This document shows positions 1 to 7,677 of a stretch of DNA of 64,000 bases, one piece after another. The position numbers and the translations under genes are program-made. The stretch lies in contig WQZD01000006.1 of NCBI GenBank assembly GCA_009780915.1, positions 1 through 64,000 on the forward strand. The letters run 5' to 3'. The stretch comes from Propionibacteriaceae bacterium. Lineage in GTDB: Bacteria > Actinomycetota > Actinomycetes > Propionibacteriales > Propionibacteriaceae. The notes beneath the pieces were generated by a model. It did not search any database. It was not told the DNA's origin and saw only the letters and a list, made by a program, of their open reading frames with translations. Positions within the stretch are counted from its first letter, which is position 1. Every line of letters starts with the position of its first letter.

Positions 1-52
1 CAACGACTTGCCGAGGTCGCTGACGGTGGACGCGGCGCTCGGGTGACGGTGG

Positions 53-790
53 TCACCCGGCTTGGGAGACGCGGCGCAGGAAGTCTTGGGTACGGGGTTC
101 GCGGGGGTTGGAGAAGACCTCGGTGGGGTGGCCCTGTTCGACGATGACGCCGTCGGCCATGAAGATGACGCGATCGGCGACTTCGCGGGCGAAGCCCATC
201 TCGTGGGTGACGACGAGCATGGTCATGCCGTCGGCGGCGAGTTGTTGCATGACGGCGAGGACTTCGCCGACCATCTCGGGGTCGAGGGCGGAGGTCGGCT
301 CGTCGAAGAGCATGACGTCGGGTTGCATGGCCAGTGCGCGGGCGATGGCGACGCGTTGTTTCTGTCCGCCGGAGAGTTGGCGGGGGTAGGCGTCGATCTT
401 GTCGAGCAGGCCGACGCGGGTGAGGAGGTCTTCGGCGAGGGCGTCGGCTTCGGCTTGGGGCATCTTCTTGAGGTCCATGGGCGCGAGGGTGATGTTGCGG
501 CGCACGCTCATGTGGGAGAAGAGGTTGAAGCTCTGGAAGACCATGCCGATGTTGCGGCGCGCGGTGTTGAGGTCGCACTTCGGGTGCGACATCTCGATGT
601 CGTCCACGATCACACGACCCGACGTGATGGTCTCCAGGGCGTTGACACAGCGCAACAGGGTCGACTTCCCCGACCCTGAGGGCCCGATGATGCAGACCAC
701 TTCGCCGGTGACGACCTCCAGATCGATGCCACGTAGGACTTCGAGGTCGCCGAACTTCTTATGAACGGACTCAATGAGAACTTTGGTCAC
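53..790 (-). CDS. Polar amino-acid ABC transporter, ATP-binding protein (GlnQ type)
   Basis: ATPase subunit that energises import of a polar amino acid at the inner face of the membrane. At 245 aa it has the normal family length. Visible motifs are Walker A (GPSGSGKST, residues 36-44), the Q-loop near 86, the ABC signature LSGGQ at 139-143, Walker B VMLFDEP at 159-165 and the H-loop TH at 195-196. The ATG overlaps the 3' end of the upstream permease gene by 20 nt, so the two are probably translationally coupled. With the permease and binding protein it forms a three-gene minus-strand operon. The substrate (glutamine, glutamate, arginine or cystine) cannot be told from sequence. Confidence 0.95.
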   Translation of the reverse strand: MTKVLIESVHKKFGDLEVLRGIDLEVVTGEVVCIIGPSGSGKSTLLRCVNALETITSGRVIVDDIEMSHPKCDLNTARRNIGMVFQSFNLFSHMSVRRNITLAPMDLKKMPQAEADALAEDLLTRVGLLDKIDAYPRQLSGGQKQRVAIARALAMQPDVMLFDEPTSALDPEMVGEVLAVMQQLAADGMTMLVVTHEMGFAREVADRVIFMADGVIVEQGHPTEVFSNPREPRTQDFLRRVSQAG

Positions 791-1451
791 GGTTGAGCCT
801 CCTCTCGATGTGGCGCGAGACCACCATCAGCACAGAAATGAACGCCAGGTAGAACAGGGCCACCAGGACGTACGTGGAGAAGAATTGGTAGGTGCCGCCC
901 ACGTACACCTTGGCCCGGTTGACCAGGTCGGGCAGGCCGATCACCGACAGGATCGAGGAGTCCTTGACTGTGATGATGAACTGGTTGACCAGGGACGGGA
1001 TGGTGATGCGGACCGCCTGCGGCAAGATGATGCGGCGCATGGTGCGCACGTGCGACATGCCCAAACTGCGCGAGGCCTCCACCTGGCCGGGGTCCACGGC
1101 GTTGATCCCGCTGCGGAAGATCTCCGAGAGGTACGCTCCGGCGTTGATGCTCAACGTGATCGAGCCAGCCGTCAGGGCGGAGATGGTGAAGCCGGGGATG
1201 AAGAGTTGGACCAGTTGGGGGACGCCGAAGTAGACGATGAAGGCCTGGACGATCATGGGGGTTCCCCGGACCACCCAGACGTACACCTTGGACAGCGCTC
1301 GCAGGGGCCAGATGCGTGACATGCCCATCAGACAGGAGATGAAGCCGATGACGATGCCTGTGGCGATGCCGATCAGGGAGACGATGACTGTCGTGCCCAG
1401 ACCGTTCAACAGCAGTTGCCACGAGCCTTGGAGGGTCGCTGCGAAATCCAT
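771..1451 (-). CDS. Polar amino-acid ABC transporter permease (HisM/GlnP type)
   Basis: Integral membrane permease of the amino-acid importer. The reading frame is open 75 nt further upstream, but ATG 1451 is chosen because an AGAAAGAAG Shine-Dalgarno sits just before it and because [11 protein letters not shown] is a typical HisM-family N-terminus. Hydrophobic segments follow ([20 protein letters not shown] and others). The EAA loop, which docks on the ATPase, reads [22 protein letters not shown]. One permease gene implies a homodimeric channel. It lies downstream of the binding-protein gene, across a 137-bp gap that holds a long perfect hairpin. Confidence 0.93.
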   Translation of the reverse strand: MDFAATLQGSWQLLLNGLGTTVIVSLIGIATGIVIGFISCLMGMSRIWPLRALSKVYVWVVRGTPMIVQAFIVYFGVPQLVQLFIPGFTISALTAGSITLSINAGAYLSEIFRSGINAVDPGQVEASRSLGMSHVRTMRRIILPQAVRITIPSLVNQFIITVKDSSILSVIGLPDLVNRAKVYVGGTYQFFSTYVLVALFYLAFISVLMVVSRHIERRLNRDQSSH

Positions 1452-1525
1452 ACTGTCTTCTTTCTCGTGGGCCTTGGGGTGCCGATGTAGCGTACCCCAC
1501 ACCCGCGCCGATATCCTAATCAGCA

Positions 1526-1570
1526 CGCGCGAACAGGCGGATGACGAGCGTCAATCCGCCTGTTCGCGCG
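1526..1570 (-). repeat. Perfect 17-bp inverted repeat between binding-protein and permease genes
   Basis: Arms 1526-1542 and 1554-1570 are exact reverse complements and enclose an 11-nt loop that can itself pair GAC with GTC. No U-run follows on the transcribed (minus) strand, so it is not a standard intrinsic terminator. Position just after the binding-protein stop codon suggests an mRNA-stabilising or partially terminating hairpin, which would let the binding protein be made in excess over the permease. Confidence 0.75.
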
Positions 1571-1588
1571 CAGTGATATTGCTGTGGC

Positions 1589-2368
1589 TCAGTAGCCGTA
1601 CTTGGCCAGGATCGTGGCGTACGTCCCGTCGGCCTTGATCGCGGCCAGCCCCTTGTTGAACTTGTCCAGCAGGTCGGCGTTGGTGCCCTTCTTGACGGCG
1701 AAGCCGTAGGAGCCGGGGTTGATGACGTCACCCACGGTCTTGAGCGCCAGCCCGGAGTCCTGGATGGCCCAGCCCACGACGGAACGGTCCTCGAAGCAAG
1801 CGGCGTTGGAACCGTTGATCACGGCCGTGTACATCGTCGGGGAGTCTTCGTAGAACTGCACCGTGAATCCGTACTGCCCGGCGATCGACTGGGCGTACGT
1901 GGCGCCCTGCGTGGAGGTCTTGACCGCGACCACCTTGCCCTGGAGGTCATCCAAGGAGGCGATCGAGGAGTCGGCGGGGACGGCGAGGATCTGGCCGTCG
2001 TCGAAGTACCCGTCAGAGAAGTCGAAGGTCGCCTTGCGCGCGTCGTTGATGGTCATCCCGGCGATCATGCCGTCCGCCTGGCCGGTCTGGACCTGGCCCA
2101 TGGCGGCCTCGAAGCCGACGTTGCGGACCTCGTACTTGAACCCCTGGTTGGTGGCGATCGCGTCCAGGATGTCCATGTCGACGCCGATGTACGTGTTGGT
2201 CTGGGTGTCGAGGAACTCGAACGGCGCGAACGAGTTGTCCGAGGCGATGATGTAGGTCTTCTCAGACGAGGCGCCGCCGCCATTGGTGGCGCCGGAGCAG
2301 GCGCTCAGACCGAGAGCCGAGCCAACGGCCACGACCAGGGCCAAGGCCCGACGAATGCGTGGTGTCAT
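1589..2368 (-). CDS. Amino-acid ABC transporter substrate-binding lipoprotein
   Basis: Extracytoplasmic solute-binding protein of family 3, 259 aa. ATG 2368 is preceded by a strong AAGGAGGA Shine-Dalgarno. The N-terminus is a lipoprotein signal (MTPRIRRALALVVAVGSALG then LSAC; Cys24 is the lipidated residue). The mature part has the SBP_bac_3 pattern: FAPFEFLDTQTNTYIGVDMDILDAI, then GMIAGMTINDARKATFDFSDGYFDDGQ and a second-lobe DLQGKVVAVKTSTQGATYAQ. It is the first gene of the importer operon and is followed by the hairpin at 1526-1570. The ligand is unknown; the GMTINDARKATFDFSDGY stretch is shared by glutamine- and arginine-type binders. Confidence 0.93.
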   Translation of the reverse strand: MTPRIRRALALVVAVGSALGLSACSGATNGGGASSEKTYIIASDNSFAPFEFLDTQTNTYIGVDMDILDAIATNQGFKYEVRNVGFEAAMGQVQTGQADGMIAGMTINDARKATFDFSDGYFDDGQILAVPADSSIASLDDLQGKVVAVKTSTQGATYAQSIAGQYGFTVQFYEDSPTMYTAVINGSNAACFEDRSVVGWAIQDSGLALKTVGDVINPGSYGFAVKKGTNADLLDKFNKGLAAIKADGTYATILAKYGY

Positions 2369-2486
2369 AGTGTTTCCTCCTTCAGGGGGAACGTGATGTG
2401 AAAGTCTGACCGTACTGGATTTGGCCCTCGAGCGAAAGTCGGTCTCGTGAAGTGGGGTCGTGGTGAGGGTCTCCTCATGTGTGGGG

Positions 2487-3104
2487 TCACTCCCCGCCGC
2501 ACTCGATCCATCGGCGCTCGGTGACCAGTGCTGTGACGGGTTGGTCCCAGGGGTCGTGGGGGAGTGCGGCGACCACCTCGGCGTCGTTGAGGAGCAGCCA
2601 CCGAGGGGTGTCGGGGCGCGCATGGGCCAGCGCTTGGTCGTACCACCCGCCGCCCTGGCCGAGGCGTACTCCTTCCCGGGTGCCGGCCAAGCCCGGGAGG
2701 ACGATCAGGTCGGCGCGGCTCAGGGCTGTGGCGTCGAGGCGGGGGGAGGTCGGCATGGGGATCCCCGCGAAGCCGCTCGTCATGGGCTCCCCGGCCCATT
2801 CGGCCCAGGAGGGCTTGTGGGATCCGCGTCCGAGCCAGGGCAGGAGGATGCCGACGCCCCAGTCCGCCAACTCGGCGAGCAGGTCGGAGGTGGACGGTTC
2901 CGGGTCGACGGACACATAGCAGGCGATCCAGCCCGGGTTCAGTCTCCGGCACGCGGCCAGCACGCGGGACGTACGCGCCTCGTCGCGACGGGCTGCCGTG
3001 GCAGGGTCCTGGTCGGCACGCGCCAGGCGTACGCGCGAACGGATCTCCGCCTTTCCTGCGGACGATTCCGGAGTCTCTGAAGTAACGCATGATCGTAGAT
3101 TCAC
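2487..3104 (-). CDS. 5-formyltetrahydrofolate cyclo-ligase
   Basis: Converts 5-formyl-THF to 5,10-methenyl-THF with ATP, a folate salvage step in the cytosol. The family signature is clear: the basic N-terminal segment KAEIRSRVRLAR, the glycine-rich LPGLAGTREGVRLGQGGGWYD loop and a terminal TALVTERRWI. GTG 3104 is chosen (205 aa) because GGAGGTGA lies about 6 nt upstream; the frame stays open to 3194, but that would run over the divergent gene starting at 3135. The order cyclo-ligase / divergent MoeA-like / RimJ matches mycobacterial genomes, except that galU, which usually sits between, is missing. Confidence 0.9.
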   Translation of the reverse strand: MNLRSCVTSETPESSAGKAEIRSRVRLARADQDPATAARRDEARTSRVLAACRRLNPGWIACYVSVDPEPSTSDLLAELADWGVGILLPWLGRGSHKPSWAEWAGEPMTSGFAGIPMPTSPRLDATALSRADLIVLPGLAGTREGVRLGQGGGWYDQALAHARPDTPRWLLLNDAEVVAALPHDPWDQPVTALVTERRWIECGGE

Positions 3105-3128
3105 TGACTTCACCTCCACTGGTATCGT
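3100..3128 (+). promoter_or_regulatory. Probable leaderless promoter of the MoeA-like gene
   Basis: TTCACT (3100-3105) and TATCGT (3123-3128) are separated by 17 bp, and the ATG follows the -10 hexamer after 6 nt. There is no Shine-Dalgarno before the ATG. The element overlaps the start region of the divergent cyclo-ligase gene, so the two promoters must lie back to back. Confidence 0.45.
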
Positions 3129-3134
3129 AAGCTC

Positions 3135-4109
3135 ATGGCGTTCTTTAGGCATACCGCGTCCAAGCCCGTTGAGGTGCTTCCCTCGCCCGAGCAAGAAGAA
3201 GCAACATTGCCGTCATCTCCTCCGGCGACGAGGGATGGGGTGCGAGATTTCTGGCAGCATTGGGACTACGTGCTGTCGATGGTCCCCGAGTTGTCCGAGT
3301 TCGGCGTGCCGGTGCTGGACGCCGTGGGGCTGACCCTCGATGAGTCCATCCTGGCCGAGAAGGACATGGGTTCTTTCCGCGCGTCGGACGTGATCATCGA
3401 GAAGGGCACCAAGGTCATCCCCCGCATGCTGTCCCTGTTGGCGGGGATGGGCATCACGAAAGTCATGGCCCGTCCGAGCCCCCGTGTGATCGTCATGGCG
3501 CTGTCTCAGGATGCGATCCCCGCTTCGTTCCTGGCGGCCGCCCAGGCCCAGGAGGTGGGCGCCAAGACCTTGCGCATGGAGTTCGTCTATCCCACGAGCG
3601 AGCAGGTGGTGACGGCGATCACGGAACAACTCGTCCGTGCCGACCTCGTCGTCACCGTCGGAGGTCTGGGGGAGGGGCCTGTGGACATACGGAAGGTGGC
3701 GGACCAGATCGGGCCGAGCGACTTCACCCCCGTGGCCATCAGTCCGGGGCGCGACCACGGTTTCCTGCTCGCGGAGGAGAGGGTGCCGATCCTCGCCCTG
3801 CCCGCTGATTTCTATTCCAGCTTCGTGCTGACGAAACTCGTGTTGGAGCCGATGATCGCCAAGCTCATGGGCGCCAACACGGACCCCATCATGTCGGTGG
3901 CGTACTTGGCCCAGCCGCTGAGGGTCGCCCCGCGCATCGTGACCTGCGTCCCGGCCACCGTCCACGAGGCGCGGATGCGGATCTCCGGGCGTCCGGTCGG
4001 GTTGGACGGGATGAACGCGATCTACCGGGCCAACGCGCTCGCGGTCCTGGCGTCGGAGGACGGCCTCGTGGATTGCGACACTGAGGCTTTCTACTTGCCG
4101 CTGGCGTGA
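3135..4109 (+). CDS. MoeA-like molybdopterin-binding protein (degenerate Glp type)
   Basis: 324 aa, related to MoeA but about 80 residues shorter than a canonical enzyme. Recognisable MoeA-like parts are the N-terminal SEFGVPVLDAVGLTLDESI, the MPT-binding-like core LVVTVGGLGEGPVDIRKVADQIG (where MoeA reads TSGGVSVGEYD) and the C-terminal LPADFYSSFVLTKLVLEPMI (where MoeA reads LPGNPVSALVTFELFV). Key acidic and glycine positions of the catalytic site are changed, so molybdenum insertion is doubtful; a binding or regulatory role is possible. The gene precedes rimJ by 17 bp, as in mycobacteria. Expression is probably from a leaderless promoter. Confidence 0.75.
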   Translation: MAFFRHTASKPVEVLPSPEQEEATLPSSPPATRDGVRDFWQHWDYVLSMVPELSEFGVPVLDAVGLTLDESILAEKDMGSFRASDVIIEKGTKVIPRMLSLLAGMGITKVMARPSPRVIVMALSQDAIPASFLAAAQAQEVGAKTLRMEFVYPTSEQVVTAITEQLVRADLVVTVGGLGEGPVDIRKVADQIGPSDFTPVAISPGRDHGFLLAEERVPILALPADFYSSFVLTKLVLEPMIAKLMGANTDPIMSVAYLAQPLRVAPRIVTCVPATVHEARMRISGRPVGLDGMNAIYRANALAVLASEDGLVDCDTEAFYLPLA

Positions 4110-4126
4110 CCGGGCAGATGTGACCT

Positions 4127-4780
4127 ATGGCCCGAGTCATCGATGTGCCGGCATACCCCACCGCCCATGAGTGGCCGGTGACGCTGAGGTACGGGCGGCT
4201 GCTGCTGACCCCCTTCCGTCGGCGTGACGTGGACGAGGTCTCGGCGGTGCGCACGCGCAACATCTCATGGCTGAGCCCCTGGGACGCGACGTCGCCGAAG
4301 CCGAGCGGGGTCGCCCTCTCCTCGGACAAGAGGGCCCGCTTCATGTGGGACCAGGCTGTACGGGGGGTCAGCGTGCCCTGGCTGATCCGGTGGGCGCACT
4401 TGAGCGAGCGCCCTGTCATCGGTCAGTGCACGATCAGCAACATCATCTACGGCTCGGCGCAGTGCGCCTCCATCGGCTACTGGATCGACCAGAGGTACGC
4501 GGGGCGGTCCATCACCCCGGCCGCCGTGGCGATGGCCACCGACTACGCCTTCTCCGCGGTGGGCCTGCACCGCATCGAGATCTGCATCCGCCCCGAGAAC
4601 ACACCCAGCCTGCGGGTCGTCGAGAAGCTGGGGTTCCGGTACGAAGGACTGCGCCCGAGGTACATCCACATCGCCGGGGACTGGCGAGACCACGAAGTCT
4701 TCGCCCTCACCCCCGACGAGGTCCCCGAAGGGGTGCTGGCCAGGGCGCCGGAGGTCGTGGGCAATCAGGTCCGGGGGTAG
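4127..4780 (+). CDS. rimJ: GNAT N-acetyltransferase, RimJ/RimL type
   Basis: 217 aa acetyltransferase of the RimJ/RimL group, which acetylates the N-terminus of ribosomal proteins or related substrates with acetyl-CoA. The GNAT fold is visible in the central SIGYWIDQRYAGRSITPAAVAMATDYAF, where the acetyl-CoA loop is modified to RYAGRSIT, and in LHRIEICIRPENTPSLRVVEKLGFRYEGLRPRYIHIAGDWRDHEVFAL, the usual RimJ C-terminus. It lies directly after the MoeA-like gene and is probably cotranscribed. The molecular target cannot be decided from sequence alone. Confidence 0.88.
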   Translation: MARVIDVPAYPTAHEWPVTLRYGRLLLTPFRRRDVDEVSAVRTRNISWLSPWDATSPKPSGVALSSDKRARFMWDQAVRGVSVPWLIRWAHLSERPVIGQCTISNIIYGSAQCASIGYWIDQRYAGRSITPAAVAMATDYAFSAVGLHRIEICIRPENTPSLRVVEKLGFRYEGLRPRYIHIAGDWRDHEVFALTPDEVPEGVLARAPEVVGNQVRG

Positions 4781-4940
4781 TGACGAGGTGATACGGCGTC
4801 AGCCGTGTGGAAGCTGCGGATTGTGTCTGCCCATCCACCTGCATCGGTGCGGGGATCCGATGTGTGGGGGGCTTGTTTTCAAGCACTGGAGCGGCAGGGG
4901 TCTGGTGCTCCGTAGTGTTCAAAAACCGCAAATAATGGTG

Positions 4941-4970
4941 TTGACAGCAGGGAAATCGGGGTAATAGTGT
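4941..4970 (+). promoter_or_regulatory. Strong housekeeping-type promoter upstream of the crystallin-like gene
   Basis: A perfect TTGACA at 4941-4946 is followed after 18 bp by TAGTGT at 4965-4970. It is the best -35 box noticed in the window and would start a transcript about 130 nt before the ATG at 5111. Confidence 0.65.
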
Positions 4971-5017
4971 GTAGCCACGTGGGGAGTGAGTCAGAGGGGT
5001 CTTCGGCGAAGGCATTA

Positions 5018-5106
5018 CTCTCTCTCTCTCTTCCTCCCGGAAGTGAAGGCGATGCTTTCATGAAATCCTGCACCAGCATGGCGCTGATGCTGAAGACAAG
5101 GAGGAA
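5018..5106 (+). promoter_or_regulatory. (CT)7 tract plus anti-SD/SD pair in the 5' UTR
   Basis: Seven CT dinucleotides (5018-5031) run straight into TTCCTCC (5031-5037), which is the exact reverse complement of GGAGGAA in the Shine-Dalgarno (5100-5106). A 7-bp helix could hide the ribosome-binding site. The dinucleotide tract is a possible slippage site. Regulation is inferred, not shown. Confidence 0.45.
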
Positions 5107-5110
5107 TATT

Positions 5111-5458
5111 ATGTCCATCAAGAAGCGAGTGGCCACCATCATGGCTGCTCTTGTTATGGCCACTGGAGTCGTTGGTCTCGGGGTATCGGATGCTCAAGCG
5201 ATCGGTCGGGGTACGTGCTCATCGGCGAATTATGGGCTGCTATGGATCTATTCTGATGCCACAACTTGTTGGGGTGGTGTTGGGCAAACCAGTGTGACTC
5301 TGTATAACGTGAACTTCCTGAATGGTGGTTCCAATACTGGGTGGGTGTCCCTCAGCTCGGGGAAGATCATCTACTATTATAACGATCGGCAGTCTAGTGG
5401 AACTACAGTTTCTCCGAGAGCGACTGTCACGGTCGTCGATATCACATCGTCGTACTGA
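5111..5458 (+). CDS. Small secreted beta/gamma-crystallin-like protein (killer-toxin-like?)
   Basis: 115 aa with an N-terminal signal peptide (MSIKKRVATIMAALVMATG, probable cleavage after SDAQA) leaving about 85 residues. ATG 5111 is set by AAGGAGGAA seven nt upstream; an open extension to 4967 has no such signal. The mature part (CWGGVGQTSVTLYNVN, then SGKIIYYYNDRQSSG and a TVTVVDI end) recalls the single-domain beta/gamma-crystallin proteins of Streptomyces such as the killer-toxin-like SKLP, in pattern and length. Two cysteines (in GTCSS and TTCWG) could form a disulfide. Codon use is distinctly AT-richer than in neighbours, suggesting transfer. It precedes a lipoprotein gene and an exporter. 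An antimicrobial role is inference. Confidence 0.6.
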   Translation: MSIKKRVATIMAALVMATGVVGLGVSDAQAIGRGTCSSANYGLLWIYSDATTCWGGVGQTSVTLYNVNFLNGGSNTGWVSLSSGKIIYYYNDRQSSGTTVSPRATVTVVDITSSY

Positions 5459-5507
5459 GCGATGACGTCATGAACACGCTTGAACAAGATGCCCATAGGG
5501 GGAAGAA

Positions 5508-6452
5508 GTGACTTATCGGAAGCGTCTCACTGGAGCACTTTTCGCAGCGTGCTGTCTGATGGTGGGGGTGCTCCTCAGCGGGTGCACCCCCACTGCGGAC
5601 AACCCCTCCACGGCATCATCGGAGCCACCGATCGGACCGGTCTCCACCATCACGAGTCCCGATCAGATCGTCCGTCCTATCGACGCGTACCTCCCCGGGG
5701 AGCAGCAGATCATCGGTCTCACCCTGGCTTACTATGGCTTGGCGAACGATTGCCTGCGCGCTCATGGCGCGGAGGGGGTTGCCGTCCCCTTCGTGAATCC
5801 CGCGGACATGACGGGCAATGTCCATGTTCATGTCCTCCAGAGGGCGATCGAGTCGACACTGTATGGGATATTCGATCCTGATGAGGTGGCCCTGTCGGGG
5901 TATGACTGGAAAGAAAGTGTTGGTCTTCCCGCAGGATCCACTGGGCTGCTCGGCCCTCCAGATCATATGGACATAGCCAACGCCTGCTGGCAGGCGATAT
6001 GGTCGGTGGACCCTTCAGCCGGTGCTTTGGTCATGGGGACCTTGAACGAGCACCAGATGCCCGATGGGGGGCCAGTGATCAATCCCCAGGACTCCCGTAT
6101 GTTAGCCGCCTACGAGCAGTGGTCGGCGTGTATGAAGGAGAAAGGGTTCGTCTACTCCGATCCGCGCTCGGCGCCACTGGATCCTCAGTGGAAGAATCCG
6201 GGGACGGAAGCTGCGTTGGCGGCGACCGCCGTGGCCGATATGGACTGCAAAGTGTCGACCAATCTGGTGGGCGTGGCAGTGGCGGTGCAGTCGGCCTACG
6301 ACCAGGTGTACATCGACACTCATCGCGACGCCCTGGCCGCGTGGCAGGGGCAACTCGACTCCATCATGAACGGGACCTCGGCCGTGCCGGACATCGGATC
6401 ATTCCTGGCCCAGGCCACGCAGGCGCCGAGTCCGAGCGATTCCCCGAGCTGA
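5508..6452 (+). CDS. Putative lipoprotein of unknown function, linked to an ABC exporter
   Basis: 314 aa. GTG 5508 follows a GGGGGAAGAA Shine-Dalgarno. Lipoprotein signal: MTYRKRLTGALFAACCLMVG then LLSGC, with Cys26 lipidated. The mature protein has a proline/serine-rich spacer, then an unrecognised domain with spaced cysteines (NDCLRAHG, NACWQ, WSACMKEKGF, MDCKVST) that may form disulfides outside the cell, and a Pro/Ser-rich tail. It sits 49 bp after the crystallin-like gene and 85 bp before the membrane fusion protein, so it is likely part of the same secretion or immunity cassette. I do not recognise a characterised homologue. Confidence 0.75.
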   Translation: MTYRKRLTGALFAACCLMVGVLLSGCTPTADNPSTASSEPPIGPVSTITSPDQIVRPIDAYLPGEQQIIGLTLAYYGLANDCLRAHGAEGVAVPFVNPADMTGNVHVHVLQRAIESTLYGIFDPDEVALSGYDWKESVGLPAGSTGLLGPPDHMDIANACWQAIWSVDPSAGALVMGTLNEHQMPDGGPVINPQDSRMLAAYEQWSACMKEKGFVYSDPRSAPLDPQWKNPGTEAALAATAVADMDCKVSTNLVGVAVAVQSAYDQVYIDTHRDALAAWQGQLDSIMNGTSAVPDIGSFLAQATQAPSPSDSPS

Positions 6453-6537
6453 GCCTGACAGTGATCGAGTTCCTCGGGTCATGGTCCCAGGTCTTCTGTC
6501 ACCGCGACCCCCGATCCACGACCAGAAAAGAGAGACC

Positions 6538-7677
6538 ATGTCGCAGATGACACCACAACGGGCGCACACCGTGATACGGCGACAGCGGATCCTGTTGATC
6601 ATCACTGCCGTGGCCCTGGTGGCCTGCGTGGTTGGAGGAGTGGCGGCCCGATATGTGAAGTCCCCCGCTGAGCAGGCGGCGGAACAGTCGCCACCACCCG
6701 AGTCCGTGATCACGGCCACGGTCACATCCCAAGTCCTCACCCAGCACATCACGGTCCGTGGGACGGTGAGCGTGTCGCAGGCGACGGAGGTCGCAAGCTT
6801 GGTGCAGGCGTCCCCGGCCATCGTCACGCGGCTGTCGGTCCGTGCTGGCGATCCGGTGGCCGAGGGACAGATCCTCGCCGAGGTGTCGGGTCGTCCTTTG
6901 TTCGCGATGGCGGGAGCAGTCCCTGCGTACCGGTCCCTCATGCCCGGTGACAAGGGGGCCGACGTCGAGCAACTGCAGCGTGCCATGCAGCGTTTAGGGT
7001 TCCTCTCGGCAGCCACATGGGGGACCTACGACCAGGCCACCAAGACAGCGGTGAGCTCCCTGTTCAAGCAGGCGGGATATCCCGCTCCCGATGGGATGGA
7101 ACTGGGCACGGTCGTCTTCGTTCCGACTCTTCCCGCTCGCGTGGGCGCCGTCGCCGTCCATGTGGGGGACCATGTGGACTCGACGCCCTTGATGACGGTG
7201 CTCTCGGGGCCTCCCCTGGTCACGGCCACCATCCCGGCTGGCCAACTGTCGGGGATCGAGGCCGGACAGGCGGTGGCCATCAGCGATGAGGCCAATCGTC
7301 GCACCGGTGCTGGGACGGTCGATTCCGTCGGGGAGTTCACAGCTCAGCAGGTGGATGCCAACGGCGTGCCGGTCAGCGGATCAGTGCCAGGGTACCCCGT
7401 GGTGGTCAGCGTGCTCGATGGGGTCGACGCGACCTGGGTGGGGGCTTCGGTGGCGCTGACGATCACCATGGCGTGCACCACCGACGCCGTTCTGACGGTT
7501 CCCCTCGCAGCGGTCCAATCTGACGAGGATGGTGGGTGGTACGTGGCGGTGCTCGACTCGGCGGGCCGACGTACGGTCCCGCTGACGACAGGACTGGTCG
7601 CCGACGGGTACGTGGAGGTGCGACCTGTCACGGTGGCTTCTCTTCAGGCTGGGGACGAGGTCGTCGTCAGTGGATGA
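6538..7677 (+). CDS. Membrane fusion protein with peptidoglycan-binding domain (ABC exporter partner)
   Basis: 379 aa HlyD/MacA-like periplasmic adaptor. ATG 6538 is preceded by AAAGAGAGA. One N-terminal membrane span (residues about 18-38) is followed by an adaptor region (VITATVTSQVLTQHITVRGTV, then the lipoyl-like SVRAGDPVAEGQILAEVSGRP at 100-120). A PG_binding_1-type insert follows at about 136-181 (PGDKGADVEQLQRAMQRLGF), then the beta-barrel. Gram-positive adaptors with this insert are thought to hold the exporter at the cell wall. Its last codons overlap the GTG of the ABC transporter gene by 8 nt. Confidence 0.88.
   Translation: MSQMTPQRAHTVIRRQRILLIITAVALVACVVGGVAARYVKSPAEQAAEQSPPPESVITATVTSQVLTQHITVRGTVSVSQATEVASLVQASPAIVTRLSVRAGDPVAEGQILAEVSGRPLFAMAGAVPAYRSLMPGDKGADVEQLQRAMQRLGFLSAATWGTYDQATKTAVSSLFKQAGYPAPDGMELGTVVFVPTLPARVGAVAVHVGDHVDSTPLMTVLSGPPLVTATIPAGQLSGIEAGQAVAISDEANRRTGAGTVDSVGEFTAQQVDANGVPVSGSVPGYPVVVSVLDGVDATWVGASVALTITMACTTDAVLTVPLAAVQSDEDGGWYVAVLDSAGRRTVPLTTGLVADGYVEVRPVTVASLQAGDEVVVSG

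Larger units (their letters stand above)
4781..5110 (+). other. 330-bp lower-GC intergenic region and 5' UTR of the crystallin-like gene
   Basis: No supported gene. It holds a consensus-like promoter near 4941-4970, a roughly 130-nt untranslated leader, a (CT)7 tract at 5018-5031, an anti-Shine-Dalgarno TTCCTCC at 5031-5037 and the gene's own AAGGAGGAA at 5098-5106. Base composition is clearly lower in GC than in the flanking genes. Confidence 0.6.

Noticed and set aside
4967..5110. N-terminal extension of the crystallin-like protein
   Set aside because: The Shine-Dalgarno at 5098-5106 and the signal peptide fix the start at 5111; the extension is the 5' UTR.
5111..5458. Lactococcin-972-type bacteriocin
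   Set aside because: Length fits, but the C-terminal YYNDRQSSG...TVTVVDI pattern matches the crystallin/SKLP type better; not settled without a search.
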